The notes: a model not told the origin generated them from the letters alone. A stretch of 64,000 nt of DNA from an uncultured SAR86 cluster bacterium (GCA_902558095.1 CACECP010000002.1:100699-164698); one strand, 5' to 3'; counted from the first letter of the stretch, positions 52,507 to 62,845 are shown. Translations and numbers: made by a program.

Positions 52507-53073
52507 TTAAGCTCTTATATAGACATTTGTCCCTTCTTTGACGATATCATATAAATATATAACGTCATTATTAAACATTCTTATGCATCCATGAGAGGCT
52601 TTTTGACCTATAAGCCCCTCTTCATGAGTGCCATGTATATAGATATATCGATTATAAGAATCCATTCCTTTACCCTTATTTAAGCCTTCTTCTTGGCCGT
52701 CCAGCCATAAAATTCTTGATGTTACATGATCGTCATCAGAGTCTATATCCTCACTTATAATGGAAGCTTTTCTTTTGGTATTAATTCTCGAAACAAATAT
52801 TGTATTTAAATCTGCATTATCTCCAATCTTATCCTTAATTTTATGATTTCCTAGTGGAGTTTTGAATGAATTTACTGTACTTCCTTCTCCAAATTTAGAA
52901 GTTGAAATTGGAAAGCTCTCAATAATTGAGCTATTTTTAATTAAATAAAGCCTTTGTTCTGAGATATCTATAATTATATTTGTGTCAAAATTGTCATTTT
53001 GAATTGATAGAACATTATTAGGAAAATGCAATAAAGCTATTAAAAATGCTATTTTGAAGAAGTTTTTTTCCAT
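52507..53073 (-). CDS. L,D-transpeptidase (ErfK/YbiS family)
   Basis: Cross-links peptidoglycan between meso-diaminopimelate residues or anchors proteins to it. It is 188 aa with a signal peptide (MEKNFFKIAFLIALLHFPNNVLS). The YkuD catalytic motif is IHGTHEEGLIGQKASHGCIRM, with His and the nucleophile Cys in SHGCIR. It starts inside the end of lnt (25-bp overlap), the last gene of this envelope operon. Confidence 0.93.
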   Translation of the reverse strand: MEKNFFKIAFLIALLHFPNNVLSIQNDNFDTNIIIDISEQRLYLIKNSSIIESFPISTSKFGEGSTVNSFKTPLGNHKIKDKIGDNADLNTIFVSRINTKRKASIISEDIDSDDDHVTSRILWLDGQEEGLNKGKGMDSYNRYIYIHGTHEEGLIGQKASHGCIRMFNNDVIYLYDIVKEGTNVYIRA

Positions 53074-54542
53074 ATACCAGTTAATAATATAACTAAGACC
53101 ATTATAAGTGAAAAGATGTAACTAAATAAATAACCGTAACTGTTATAAAATGTATTTGTGTTGATTAGTTGGACTTTACCTTCTAATATAGCAATGTCCC
53201 CTTTTTCTAATTTATCAACTATTGTCCCATTATTATCAATTATTGCTGAAACACCGTCATTTGTTGCTCTAATTGACCATCTATTATTTTCTATAGACCT
53301 TATCCTAGCTATATTTAAATGCTGATATGGGCCAATTGAATTTCCAAACCAGGTATCATTAGAAACATTTATCATTAAAAGTGAACTTTTGTTCATTTTT
53401 CTTACAGTATTTCCAAAAGCAATATCAAAGCAAATAGGCGTTGCAATTGGTATATCTTTCATTATTGTTATATTCTTCTGATTTTCTGGTCCATGCATTA
53501 CGTTTGACATAGGTAAATCAAAAAATCCCACCAATCCCCTTAAACTCTTTATAAAAGGTATATATTCTCCAAAAGGCACTAAATGTATCTTTTTATATGA
53601 ATCTAAATGCTCTTTTAAAGTATAACTGTAATTATTTAAACTATAGACCGTGTTATATAAATTTCCATTATCCCAATCCCAAGCACCCATAACTATATTT
53701 TCTGATTTGGGCACCCTCTTAACAAATTGATCAAATCTTCTTGATTTAATCTCATAAGGAAGCTCTGCTTCAGGAAGTACAATAATTTCAGATAAATCTG
53801 AAGTATTATTAATAAGATTGAATAACCTATCTTCAATTTGTTTTTGGTAACCTTTTTCTCTATATTTTTTAAACGGATCAGATGAGGGTTGGATAATAGA
53901 AATTAATATTCCATCATCGATATCTGCAGTCGACTTATGGTTTGGAATTATAGAGATTATAATTAATGGAATTATCGCAAGAAAGTTCTTATTAGTATTA
54001 TAAAGAACAACTAAATAACAACATAAGATATACATTATCAAAGAGGCTGCAGATACTCCAAATAATGGGTATATGTTTTGAGTTATTGTATCTAGATATA
54101 AATTTCCAGGTATTAGCCATGGAACACCATTTAGAAAGTGATATCTACTTATTTCTCCTATCATTAGCAAACTAGAGGTGGTCAATATTATTTGATAATT
54201 TTTTGTAATCTCTAGCTTATTAAGAAAATATCTAATTAGAAGAAGAGGGCATGTAAAGACTAAAGATAATATTATTAATAAGAGAATATATATTAATAAA
54301 GATAATGCTATACTTGTTTCTCCGTAATAGTAAACACTTACTATTATCCAAGACATTCCAAATCCCCAATGACCAATACCCCATAGAAACACTGTTAAAA
54401 ACCTATGAGTCTTTTCATAAAGTATTTTATAAATTAAATATGCGTATGATATAAATAGTAAGAATTTAATTGAGAAGGGTGCAAATGAAAATATTCCAAT
54501 AAAACCTATAATTAAAGGCACCAAGAGTTTGATTATTTTCAT
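53049..54542 (-). CDS. lnt: Apolipoprotein N-acyltransferase
   Basis: Adds the third acyl chain to lipoproteins, finishing maturation. It is 497 aa with about eight N-terminal helices (GIGHWGFGMSWIIVS) and a nitrilase-type periplasmic domain with catalytic residues Glu in VLPEAELPYE, Lys in YKKIHLVPFGEY and Cys in TPICFDIAFG. Many predicted lipoproteins in the window would be its substrates. Operon miaB-phoH-ybeY-corC-lnt. Confidence 0.95.
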   Translation of the reverse strand: MKIIKLLVPLIIGFIGIFSFAPFSIKFLLFISYAYLIYKILYEKTHRFLTVFLWGIGHWGFGMSWIIVSVYYYGETSIALSLLIYILLLIILSLVFTCPLLLIRYFLNKLEITKNYQIILTTSSLLMIGEISRYHFLNGVPWLIPGNLYLDTITQNIYPLFGVSAASLIMYILCCYLVVLYNTNKNFLAIIPLIIISIIPNHKSTADIDDGILISIIQPSSDPFKKYREKGYQKQIEDRLFNLINNTSDLSEIIVLPEAELPYEIKSRRFDQFVKRVPKSENIVMGAWDWDNGNLYNTVYSLNNYSYTLKEHLDSYKKIHLVPFGEYIPFIKSLRGLVGFFDLPMSNVMHGPENQKNITIMKDIPIATPICFDIAFGNTVRKMNKSSLLMINVSNDTWFGNSIGPYQHLNIARIRSIENNRWSIRATNDGVSAIIDNNGTIVDKLEKGDIAILEGKVQLINTNTFYNSYGYLFSYIFSLIMVLVILLTGIWKKTSSK

Positions 54543-55396
54543 TGATTTCTAGTAACTTTAAATTTCTTGATTCTTCTTAAATTTGTATCTAAAACTTTAA
54601 TAGTTAAGTCATCTATTTTGATCTTATCGCCAATCTTTGGAAGCACTCCAAATTTAGTTATAAAGAAACCCCCTAATGTTTCAGCATCAATTGATAAAGG
54701 ATCTAAATTTAATTTAAAGAAGCTTATAAATTCTTCTAATTCTATTTTTGAATCAACCATGAATGTATTTTCTGAAATTTCAATAATTTCATTTAAATCT
54801 ACATCATGCTCATCTTCGATCTCACCAACCAATTCTTCAAGAATATCTTCAATTGTAATAAGGCCACATATTGCTCCATATTCATCAATAACAACAGCTA
54901 GATGAGATTTATCCTCTTTAAATTCCTCGAGAAGTGTATCAATCTTTTTTGTTTCTGGAACAACAGTTGAATCTCTTAACATTTCACCAATATCAAAATC
55001 CGTACTTCCCTTAAATAACTTGGGCAGAATATCTTTAGCAAGAAGTATGCCTACAACTTCGTTTCTTTCTTTTCCTAGAACAGGATATCTGGAATGACCT
55101 GAGTCAATAATTTTTTTAATTATTTGATCAGTATCTTCATCTATTTGAATAGTTACCATATCAACTTTAGGAATCATTATTTCCTTTGCAGTTATGTCAC
55201 CAAGCTTAATTGCTTTAGTAGCAATTGATTCAGCCTCTTTATCAATAATCTTTTGATCAGCTGCATCCTTAAGGAAATCAGTAACCTCTGATACCGATTG
55301 AGTCTTTATAAAAAAAGGATTTCTAAAATATCTTTTTAATTTACCAATGATTCCCGACGGGGGCTGTCCTTCATCATTATTTTGTTTTTCGTTCAT
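54539..55396 (-). CDS. corC: CorC/HlyC family protein (YbeX), CBS domains and CorC_HlyC domain
   Basis: 285 aa. Two CBS domains (about 70-190; ITAKEIMIPKVDM, GHSRYPV, LAVVIDEYGAICGLITIEDI) bind adenine nucleotides, followed by the CorC_HlyC domain (about 205-280, LGGFFITKFG). There is no membrane part here. Proteins of this group are linked to Mg2+/Co2+ efflux or ribosome function. It overlaps lnt by 4 bp. Confidence 0.93.
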   Translation of the reverse strand: MNEKQNNDEGQPPSGIIGKLKRYFRNPFFIKTQSVSEVTDFLKDAADQKIIDKEAESIATKAIKLGDITAKEIMIPKVDMVTIQIDEDTDQIIKKIIDSGHSRYPVLGKERNEVVGILLAKDILPKLFKGSTDFDIGEMLRDSTVVPETKKIDTLLEEFKEDKSHLAVVIDEYGAICGLITIEDILEELVGEIEDEHDVDLNEIIEISENTFMVDSKIELEEFISFFKLNLDPLSIDAETLGGFFITKFGVLPKIGDKIKIDDLTIKVLDTNLRRIKKFKVTRNQ

Positions 55397-55846
55397 CTAG
55401 TTATATGGGTTTCTTATATTTAATTTATTCAATAAAGCTACTTCTTTTTTTTCCATAATCTCAGCCATTTTATCATTTTCATGATCAAGACCCAGTATAT
55501 GATATATCCCATGTATTAACATGTGAATAATATGATCATCAAAAGTTTTTCCTTGCTCTATCGATTCTCTTTCTACGAAATCATGATTAATTGCTATATC
55601 TCCTAAGTTTCCTGTCATAGATTTAGAAATATCATTATTTGTAAAAGATAAAACATTAGTTGATGAGTCTTTTTTTCTGAACTTCCTATTTAAATCCATC
55701 ATTTCCTTATCGTTAACTATTCTTATGTTTATTGAATACTGGGATAGGTCTTCTTCAGCAGAAATAACTTCAAAAGCCTTATTAAGTTTAACTTCTAAAT
55801 TTTTGTCCAAAACAAATCCATTGCTGTATGAAATTTCTAAACCCAC
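55397..55846 (-). CDS. ybeY: Endoribonuclease YbeY
   Basis: Single-strand endoribonuclease in 16S rRNA 3'-end maturation and ribosome quality control. It is 149 aa. The metal site is HMLIHGIYHILGLDHEND (His-x3-His-x5-His), and NVLSFTN is conserved. The order phoH-ybeY-corC-lnt is standard for gammaproteobacteria. Confidence 0.96.
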   Translation of the reverse strand: MGLEISYSNGFVLDKNLEVKLNKAFEVISAEEDLSQYSINIRIVNDKEMMDLNRKFRKKDSSTNVLSFTNNDISKSMTGNLGDIAINHDFVERESIEQGKTFDDHIIHMLIHGIYHILGLDHENDKMAEIMEKKEVALLNKLNIRNPYN

Positions 55847-56806
55847 TTATGAGTCCTCTTTTTCCTCTGAGTATCTATAAGCATCAATTATTTTCTTAAC
55901 CAACGGATGTCTCACAACATCTTCAGAAGAAAAGTATGTAAACCCAACTCCATCTGTGTCTTTTAAAACGTGAATTGCATGAGATAACCCGGATTCTATT
56001 TGTTTAGGAATATCAATCTGAGTTAGGTCTCCATTTATAACAAGCTGTGAGCCAAATCCCATTCTTGTAAGAACCATTTTCATTTGTTCTTTAGTTGTAT
56101 TTTGGCTTTCATCCACAATAATAAAAGAATTATTCAATGTTCTTCCCCTCATATATGCAAGTGGTGCTATTTCAACAACGCCTTTACTTAAAAGTTTTTC
56201 AGTTTTTTCAATGCCCAGCATTTCATACAATGCGTCATAGAGAGGGCGTAAATATGGATCAACTTTCTGAGATAGATCTCCTGGAAGGAAGCCAAGTTTT
56301 TCGCCAGCTTCAACAGCAGGTCTTATGAGAATAATTCTATCAATAGCCTCATTTAATAATGAATCAACTGCCAGGGCTACAGCCAAATATGTTTTTCCAG
56401 TACCAGCAGGCCCAATGCCAAAATTAATATCAAAATCTCCAATATTCTCAATATATGATCGTTGATTTTTTCCTCTAGGAACAATGCTTCTCTTTGGAGT
56501 CTTTATTTTTATATCTTTCTTGATAGTCTTATTATCATAATCTCGTATACATAAGTATAGAGTTTCTTTTGTTATCTCTACCCCTTTTCCGGCAGCCTCA
56601 TATAATCTTTCTAAGGCTTCTGCGGATAACTTAACATTCTCTTCAGATCCTTTTATTTTAAGATTATTGCCATTTTGAAATATCTTTACATCAAAAGTTT
56701 TTTCTACAAATTTAAGATTTTCGTTAAGCTCACCAACAAACCTTACCATTATGTTTGCATCTGAAGGTTTTAATTCAAGATTAGTTAAGGCTGAATCTTT
56801 TGACAT
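55847..56806 (-). CDS. ybeZ: PhoH-like ATPase (YbeZ)
   Basis: An RNA-associated ATPase of 319 aa. Walker A is GPAGTGKTYLAVALAV, Walker B FIIVDESQNTT, and an RNA-binding-like (KH) region at the N-terminus precedes it. It is 1 bp from ybeY and overlaps miaB by 1 bp; YbeZ and YbeY act together on rRNA. Location after miaB is canonical. Confidence 0.95.
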   Translation of the reverse strand: MSKDSALTNLELKPSDANIMVRFVGELNENLKFVEKTFDVKIFQNGNNLKIKGSEENVKLSAEALERLYEAAGKGVEITKETLYLCIRDYDNKTIKKDIKIKTPKRSIVPRGKNQRSYIENIGDFDINFGIGPAGTGKTYLAVALAVDSLLNEAIDRIILIRPAVEAGEKLGFLPGDLSQKVDPYLRPLYDALYEMLGIEKTEKLLSKGVVEIAPLAYMRGRTLNNSFIIVDESQNTTKEQMKMVLTRMGFGSQLVINGDLTQIDIPKQIESGLSHAIHVLKDTDGVGFTYFSSEDVVRHPLVKKIIDAYRYSEEKEDS

Positions 56807-58131
56807 TAATTTTGTAAATTACCCCTTAAACAATTTGGTAGCGCTTCATCTATTTGAATATTAATCATTTGGCCTACTAAATCAATATTATTTGAAGAAA
56901 AATTAACAATACGATTGCATATTGTTCTTGCTTGCAATTGTCCTGGATCTCTTTTTGACTGACCATAAACAAGACAGTTTTGAATTGTGCCGACCTTTTT
57001 TCTGCTATAACCAAACGAAAGCTGATTTAATCTGTTCTGTAAAATATTTAGTCTTTCTTTTTTTTCTTCTTGAGTGACATCATCTGGCATATCAGATGCA
57101 GTAGTATTTGGTCTTGGGCTGTATATAAAACTAAATGATTCATCAAACTTTACTTCGTTAATGACATTCATAGTCCCCTCAAAATCTTCATTAGTTTCAC
57201 CAGGAAATCCAACTATGAAATCTGATGAAAAGCTCATATCTGGTCTTATAGACTTTATTCTATCTATAAGATTTAAGTATTTATCTACATTGTATCTGCG
57301 CCTCATTAACTTCAAGATTCTGTCTGATCCACTTTGAACAGGAAGATGAACATGACTAACTAACTCAGGAACCTTATCGTAAACCTCAACGAGATCATCT
57401 TTAAATTCATGTGGGTGGCTAGTCGTATATCTGATTCTTTCGATATTCTCTATTTTTGCTGTGAGCTCAATAAGTTTAGCTAGAGAAGATTTTTCACCCT
57501 TATAGGTTCCCTTAAAATTATTTACGTTTTGACCTAAAAGATGTATCTCGCGGGTTCCTTTATCGGCTAATACAGAAATCTCATTTAATATGTCTTCAAT
57601 AGTTCTGGAAACCTCATGCCCTCTGGTTTTTGGAACAACACAAAATGAACAATATTTGTTACAGCCTTCGATTATGGACACGAATGCTGATGGTTCTCCT
57701 GTTCCTTGAACAGGTATGTGGGTAAACTTTTCTAACTTGGGAAAAGATATATCAACTTGATTGATATTTGTTTTTTCTTTTTCATTGTACAAGTCTGGTA
57801 ATTTATGCAGAGTTTGAGGACCAAAAACTATGTCTACTGCTGGAGCTCTTTTGATAATTTTTTCTCCTTCCTGAGAGGCAACACAGCCTCCAATAGCTAT
57901 CTTAAGATTTGGTTTTTTATCTTTAATTTTTCTCCATCTACCAATTTGATGAAAAACTTTTTCTTGAGCTTTTTCTCTTATAGAACAAGTATTTAATATG
58001 AGCAAATCAGCATCCTCTTCACTTTTTGCCAACTCAAAATTTTCTTTTTCTTCAAGAAGATCAAACATTTTTGCAGAATCGTATTCATTCATCTGACATC
58101 CATGAGTTTTTATAAATAGTTTTTTTGTCAT
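56806..58131 (-). CDS. miaB: tRNA-2-methylthio-N6-dimethylallyladenosine synthase MiaB
   Basis: Radical-SAM enzyme that adds a methylthio group at position 37 of i6A tRNAs. It is 441 aa. Three conserved Cys of the MTTase domain ([31 protein letters not shown]) and the SAM cluster motif CNKYCSFC are visible, followed by a C-terminal TRAM domain. It is the first gene of the operon to lnt. Confidence 0.97.
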   Translation of the reverse strand: MTKKLFIKTHGCQMNEYDSAKMFDLLEEKENFELAKSEEDADLLILNTCSIREKAQEKVFHQIGRWRKIKDKKPNLKIAIGGCVASQEGEKIIKRAPAVDIVFGPQTLHKLPDLYNEKEKTNINQVDISFPKLEKFTHIPVQGTGEPSAFVSIIEGCNKYCSFCVVPKTRGHEVSRTIEDILNEISVLADKGTREIHLLGQNVNNFKGTYKGEKSSLAKLIELTAKIENIERIRYTTSHPHEFKDDLVEVYDKVPELVSHVHLPVQSGSDRILKLMRRRYNVDKYLNLIDRIKSIRPDMSFSSDFIVGFPGETNEDFEGTMNVINEVKFDESFSFIYSPRPNTTASDMPDDVTQEEKKERLNILQNRLNQLSFGYSRKKVGTIQNCLVYGQSKRDPGQLQARTICNRIVNFSSNNIDLVGQMINIQIDEALPNCLRGNLQN

Positions 58132-58187
58132 ATTAATAAATATCTATAACTTTAATTCTCTAATTTAATTCCCATATAATTAGTATT

Positions 58188-58514
58188 ATGAAAACTAAAA
58201 ATGTTTACAAGATAATTTTCATTCAACTTGGTGAAATTTATGAAGTTTTTGCTAAACAAATCTACCAAAGTGACATGTACGGTTTTATCGAGGTGGAAGA
58301 GTATATCTTCAATAAAGATAAACAGCTAGTGGTGGACCCTAGTTCAGAAAAATTAAAAAGTGAGTTTTCTAAAGTAAATAGGAGTTATATACCTATCAAT
58401 TCAATTATACGCATTGATGAAGTGAATGAATCAGGTGAAGCTAAGATAAAAGAAAATAAAGGCAAGGTAAGCCCAATACCTCTAAATATTCAACCTTCAA
58501 ATACCAAAGATTAG
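58188..58514 (+). CDS. DUF1820 family protein
   Basis: 108 aa. YKIIFIQLGEIYEVFAKQIYQSDMYGFIEVEEYIF and INSIIRIDEV are typical of the short DUF1820 proteins in gammaproteobacteria, often next to miaB or orn, with unknown function. Divergent from miaB, convergent to orn with 1 bp between stops. Confidence 0.85.
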   Translation: MKTKNVYKIIFIQLGEIYEVFAKQIYQSDMYGFIEVEEYIFNKDKQLVVDPSSEKLKSEFSKVNRSYIPINSIIRIDEVNESGEAKIKENKGKVSPIPLNIQPSNTKD

Positions 58515-58515
58515 G

Positions 58516-59064
58516 TTAATCTGGCATAAAAAGATCTTTATAAAACTTTAGTTCTGCAACAGACTCCTTAATATCTCCTAAAGCCCTGTGGGATCCTTTC
58601 TTTTCATATACTTGAGCTTCATTCATCCATCTAACAGCAACTTCTTTAAAGGACGAAACATCAATATGTCTATAATTAAAATATGATTCTAGTCTTGGCA
58701 TATACCTTGATAGGAATCTTCTGTCATGAGAAACAGTATTTCCACACATTGGAGAAACCTTTTCACCCACATATTTAGAAACGAATTCTAAAGTTTCTAT
58801 TTCAGCTACTTGAGATGTAACATTGCTATTTTTAACCTCTTCAATAAGTCCAGATAGTCCGTGTTGGTTTTGATTCCATTCGTCCATACCTTCTAAAAAT
58901 TCTACTGGTTGAGAAATTACAAGGTTTGGTCCCTCTGCAAGAATATTTAAATTAGAGTCAGTTGCTAGGGTAGCAATTTCAATAATTCTTTCTTTTTCTG
59001 GATCCAATCCTGTCATTTCAAGATCAATCCATATTAAGTTATCTCTTGATTGTAATGTCTTCAT
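58516..59064 (-). CDS. orn: Oligoribonuclease
   Basis: 3'-5' exonuclease degrading the last di- to oligonucleotides, including pGpG from c-di-GMP. It is 182 aa. DEDDh residues are in WIDLEMTGLD, MCGNTVSHDRRFL and HRALGDIKES. It is divergent from rsgA with 41 bp between starts, the conserved arrangement. Confidence 0.97.
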   Translation of the reverse strand: MKTLQSRDNLIWIDLEMTGLDPEKERIIEIATLATDSNLNILAEGPNLVISQPVEFLEGMDEWNQNQHGLSGLIEEVKNSNVTSQVAEIETLEFVSKYVGEKVSPMCGNTVSHDRRFLSRYMPRLESYFNYRHIDVSSFKEVAVRWMNEAQVYEKKGSHRALGDIKESVAELKFYKDLFMPD

Positions 59065-59105
59065 CTCTTCTTATAATCATCTGTTTAGTGTATTTTGTTC
59101 TTATT

Positions 59106-59966
59106 ATGGAAAAAGTTCAAACCGGACAAGTTATCGAATTCTATTCAAATAGCTGTCTTGTTAAAACAAAATTTGGAAAATTTGAGTGTATAGCTATCAA
59201 AAACATTGTCGTTGGTGACTTTGTTAATCTGGAAATTATCCAGGATAGTAAAAAATTTCTAGGCAAAATACTTAAAATAAATCAAAGATCATCTTCTTTA
59301 ACCAAAAGCTACAACGGAAAAGAAAAACTTTTTGCAGCCAATATAACCCACGTTGGAATCTTGGTCACACCAAAACCAAAGACATCTACTGAATTTATAG
59401 ATAAGTGGATTCTAAAAACAAAACTTTCAAATATCGAAGCTTTTATTGTAAATAACAAAATTGATTTAAATATAGACAAAGAATACAGAGACAAAATAAA
59501 TACTTATAAGAATATAAACATTAAAATTATTGATTGTTCAGCTAAGTATGGAAATAATCTTGAAGAATTGGATAATTACATCGAAGGAAAATGCGTATTA
59601 TTTGTTGGCAACTCTGGAGCTGGAAAGTCTACTCTTACCTCAAAAATTATTGGCAAGGATCTAAAAACCAATGAGCTTTCAAATGATCAGGGTGTTCATA
59701 CCACATCAATATCCTCTTTATATGAGCTACCTGGGAATAGAAAAATTATTGATTCACCTGGGATGCGAGATATTGAAATATCTGAATATCCAAAAAATAA
59801 AATAATTAATGGATTCAAAGAGATATTAGAATCATCCAAAGCTTGTAAATTTAGTGATTGCAACCACATTAAGAATGAAGGTTGTAATATTGAAAAAGAT
59901 TTATTAAATAGTGTTATTAGTAAAAGTAGATACAATAATTTCATAAAATTTAGAGATCATGAATAA
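59106..59966 (+). CDS. rsgA: Small ribosomal subunit biogenesis GTPase RsgA
   Basis: Circularly permuted GTPase that checks late 30S assembly. It is 286 aa from the ATG at 59106. An in-frame ATG at 59046 would add 20 hydrophobic residues that overlap orn and is rejected. An OB fold at the N-terminus is followed by G4 (IVNNKIDL), G1 (GNSGAGKSTLT), G3 (DSPGMRD) and the C-terminal zinc site CKFSDCNHIKNEGC. It overlaps ubiE by 8 bp. Confidence 0.94.
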   Translation: MEKVQTGQVIEFYSNSCLVKTKFGKFECIAIKNIVVGDFVNLEIIQDSKKFLGKILKINQRSSSLTKSYNGKEKLFAANITHVGILVTPKPKTSTEFIDKWILKTKLSNIEAFIVNNKIDLNIDKEYRDKINTYKNINIKIIDCSAKYGNNLEELDNYIEGKCVLFVGNSGAGKSTLTSKIIGKDLKTNELSNDQGVHTTSISSLYELPGNRKIIDSPGMRDIEISEYPKNKIINGFKEILESSKACKFSDCNHIKNEGCNIEKDLLNSVISKSRYNNFIKFRDHE

Positions 59967-60699
59967 AAAGACTCATTTTGGATATAAGGAAGTAAAAGAA
60001 TCTGATAAAAGTAAATATGTTGGTGAGGTTTTTACTTCTGTATCAAAAAACTATGATGTTATGAATGATGCTATGTCATTTGGCATGCATAGATTATGGA
60101 AAAAGATTCTAGTAGAGTTAGCTTGTGTTGAGGATGAAGATGTAATCTTAGATATAGCCAGTGGAACAGGAGATATTTCAAAAATAATATCTCGAGAATT
60201 CCCAAATACCAGTATCTTTATGACTGATATAAATTACGACATGTTAGATGAGGGAAGGAATAGGGCTATAGACGAAAACTTTAATTCAAATTGTTCATTT
60301 TGCCAGCTTGATGGTGAAGTTTTGCCTTTTGATAACGATACCTTTGACTTGATAACCATTGGTTTTGGTCTTAGAAATTTTACAAACAAAGAAAAAGGCT
60401 TAAGTGAGATGAAAAGATGCCTTAAAAAAAATGGTAAGTTACTTGTATTAGAGTTTTCAAAACCTAATAACCAAATTTTTTCTAAAATATACGATTGGTA
60501 TTCTTTTAATATTCTGCCTAAGTTGGGCTCATTGCTTGCAAATGACTCTGAGAGTTATCAATACTTAGCGGAGTCTATAAGAATGCATCCTGATCAGGAG
60601 AAACTAAAAGAAATGATGCAAGACGTAGGCCTAGTGGATTGTAAATTCTATAATCTACTTAATGGGGTAGTTGCAATTCATATTGGTAATAATGATTAA
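59959..60699 (+). CDS. ubiE: Ubiquinone/menaquinone C-methyltransferase UbiE
   Basis: SAM-dependent methyltransferase of the ubiquinone pathway (C2 methylation). It is 246 aa. HFGYKEV, NYDVMNDAMSFGMHRLWK, the SAM motif LDIASGTGDISKI, and the conserved GFGLRNFTNKE and LVLEFSKP motifs are present. It is first in the ubiE-ubiJ-ubiB-tatABC run. Confidence 0.97.
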   Translation: MNKKTHFGYKEVKESDKSKYVGEVFTSVSKNYDVMNDAMSFGMHRLWKKILVELACVEDEDVILDIASGTGDISKIISREFPNTSIFMTDINYDMLDEGRNRAIDENFNSNCSFCQLDGEVLPFDNDTFDLITIGFGLRNFTNKEKGLSEMKRCLKKNGKLLVLEFSKPNNQIFSKIYDWYSFNILPKLGSLLANDSESYQYLAESIRMHPDQEKLKEMMQDVGLVDCKFYNLLNGVVAIHIGNND

Positions 60700-61192
60700 T
60701 ATTAACAAGTCTCTCAATAGCCTTATTAAAGATCTCAAAGACTCATCTCCAAACTTAGAAAATTCTATAAAAGAAATAGCACCAGTAAGTTTCTTATTAA
60801 ATATAAAGCACCATAAAAATATTTATATAACAATAAATGAAGACTCCTCTAAAATTAGCTTTTCAGAACAAAGCTATGATTTTGAGATAAGAGCGTCTTT
60901 AATGGATATACTAAAAATAGCAATATCCGGAAAATTAAACAAAGATCTGATATATGGGAATGGTGAAATTGCTATAGTTCTTTTTAATGCTATACATAAG
61001 TCTGATATTGATTTGATATATTTGATTGATAAGTATTTTGGAAGCTTGCCTGCAGTTTTTACATATACTATTGTTAAAAAGATTTTTGAATCATCAGAAA
61101 TATACCAAGATGAAAATTATAGGGATATGAGAAAACGTCTAAGAGATATTGCTATTAGACTTGATAGACTTGAGGTCTTAAAAAGCTTATGA
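60692..61192 (+). CDS. ubiJ: Ubiquinone biosynthesis accessory factor UbiJ
   Basis: SCP2-like lipid-binding scaffold for the ubiquinone complex. It is 166 aa from the ATG at 60692, which overlaps the ubiE stop by 8 bp; an in-frame upstream start at 60671 would overlap more and is less likely. The region around FEIRASLMDILKIAISGK fits the SCP2 domain, and the C-terminal charged helix (MRKRLRDIAIRLDRLE) is typical. It sits in its canonical place between ubiE and ubiB. Confidence 0.85.
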   Translation: MININKSLNSLIKDLKDSSPNLENSIKEIAPVSFLLNIKHHKNIYITINEDSSKISFSEQSYDFEIRASLMDILKIAISGKLNKDLIYGNGEIAIVLFNAIHKSDIDLIYLIDKYFGSLPAVFTYTIVKKIFESSEIYQDENYRDMRKRLRDIAIRLDRLEVLKSL

Positions 61193-62670
61193 ATTTTATA
61201 GTAGTTATTTTTGAACTTCTAAGAATGTCTTTCTTGGGGATACAAAAAGGTATTTTTTATAAACCGAATGGGAAAAAATTAGCATCTTTTTTAGAGTCTC
61301 TTGGTCCTATTTTCACAAAATTTGGTCAACTATTATCAACAAGAACTGATGTTCTAGACTTTGAGACTGCAAAACAATTAGAAAGCTTGACCGATAATTG
61401 TAAGCCGTTTGAAGTTTCAAAGTTTAAAGAAATTGTCGAATCAGAATTAGGAGATTCAATAACAAATATATTTCATTCATTTGATGAGAGCCCGCTGGCG
61501 GCTGCTTCTCTTGCTCAGGTTCACTCAGCCAAGCTCAAAAATGGAGATGAGGTTGTTATTAAGGTTCTTCGTCCAGGGATTGAGAAAAGAGTCAAAAAAA
61601 ATCTTCGGCTATTAAAATCAGCTGCAAAAATTTTCTCTTATCTCTATAAAGATAGTTATAGACTGAAGCCTAATGAAGTTATTAAAGATTATGAGGCAAC
61701 AATTCTAAAAGAGCTTGATTTAAAGTTAGAAGCATCTAATACAAACCTTACAAGAAAGAACTTTATTGACTCAGATGAACTATATATACCAGAAGTATAC
61801 TGGGACCTAACAACATCAAGGGTAATGGTACTTGAAAAAATTGAAGGCATACCATGTACTGATATTAAGGAAATTGAAAAACATGGTATTGATAAAAAAA
61901 TACTAGCTGAAACTGGTGTTATGATTTTTCTAAATCAAATATTTAGGGACAATTTTTTTCATGCTGACATGCATCCAGGGAATATCTTTGTTTCAAAGAA
62001 AAATCCAGAAAATCCAGGCTATATAGCAATAGATTGTGCTATTACCGGATCTTTATCAAATGATGAAAGATATACGCTTGCCAGAATGCTTCAGTCTGTT
62101 TTAAAACAGAATTATAAATCTCTTGCTAATTTGTTCATTACTTCAGAATGGGTAAATCCTGATACAAACAAGATTGAACTAGAAAATACTTTAAGGGCCT
62201 GCTGTGAGCCAATTTTTGAAAAGCCCCTTTCAGAAATTGAATTTGGTAAATTGCTTTTATATCTTTTTCAGAGCACAAGGCAATATGGCTTATCTCTTCA
62301 AACTTCGCTTGTTCTGCTTCAAAAAACTTTAATTCACATTGAGGGCATGGGTAGACAAATATATCCTGAGTTAGACTTTTGGGGTTTAGCTGAGCCATAT
62401 CTTGACAAGTGGCTAAAAGAACAGTTTAGTCCTATCAAGCTCAAAGATTACATAATTGAAAATAAAGAAGATATTTTATTTAAAGCTTCTGAAGTACCTG
62501 GAATCGTATACGAGGCCTTAGATGAATTAAGAAGTTATTCAAAAACTAAAAAATCCAATGACAAGCGAATCAAGGACTTAGAATTACAATTATCTAAACA
62601 AAAATTCATCGTCAGAGTAATCAGTGTTGTTATAATAGTTTGTGCAGCTATCATATTGATAGTTTCATAG
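61189..62670 (+). CDS. ubiB: Ubiquinone biosynthesis regulatory protein kinase UbiB
   Basis: A membrane-bound atypical kinase of the ABC1/ADCK family needed for ubiquinone synthesis. It is 493 aa. The KxGQ motif is FTKFGQLLSTRTDVL, the alanine-rich loop LAAASLAQVHSAKL, the lysine VIKVLRPG, ADMHPGNIF (catalytic), and IDCAITG. A C-terminal membrane segment (about 470-492) is present. It overlaps ubiJ by 4 bp. Confidence 0.96.
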   Translation: MNFIVVIFELLRMSFLGIQKGIFYKPNGKKLASFLESLGPIFTKFGQLLSTRTDVLDFETAKQLESLTDNCKPFEVSKFKEIVESELGDSITNIFHSFDESPLAAASLAQVHSAKLKNGDEVVIKVLRPGIEKRVKKNLRLLKSAAKIFSYLYKDSYRLKPNEVIKDYEATILKELDLKLEASNTNLTRKNFIDSDELYIPEVYWDLTTSRVMVLEKIEGIPCTDIKEIEKHGIDKKILAETGVMIFLNQIFRDNFFHADMHPGNIFVSKKNPENPGYIAIDCAITGSLSNDERYTLARMLQSVLKQNYKSLANLFITSEWVNPDTNKIELENTLRACCEPIFEKPLSEIEFGKLLLYLFQSTRQYGLSLQTSLVLLQKTLIHIEGMGRQIYPELDFWGLAEPYLDKWLKEQFSPIKLKDYIIENKEDILFKASEVPGIVYEALDELRSYSKTKKSNDKRIKDLELQLSKQKFIVRVISVVIIVCAAIILIVS

Positions 62671-62678
62671 GAGAAGTT

Positions 62679-62843
62679 ATGAACATGGGATGGGTTGAAT
62701 TGTTAATTATTTTGGCTGTTGTTTTATTAATCTTTGGCGGAAGTAAGCTTAAATCTCTTGGGTCTGATCTTGGTTCAAGCATTAAAGGGTTTAAAAAGGC
62801 TGTCAAAGATGACGAATCCAAAGAAGAAAAAGAAGAAGACTAA
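62679..62843 (+). CDS. tatA: Sec-independent translocase subunit TatA
   Basis: Pore-forming subunit of the twin-arginine pathway, 54 aa from the ATG at 62679 with AGGAG upstream. The single helix (WVELLIILAVVLLIFGGSKL), the FGGSKL hinge and an acidic, lysine-rich tail are typical. It follows ubiB by 8 bp. An in-frame start at 62640 would overlap ubiB and is rejected. Confidence 0.95.
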   Translation: MNMGWVELLIILAVVLLIFGGSKLKSLGSDLGSSIKGFKKAVKDDESKEEKEED

Positions 62844-62845
62844 AA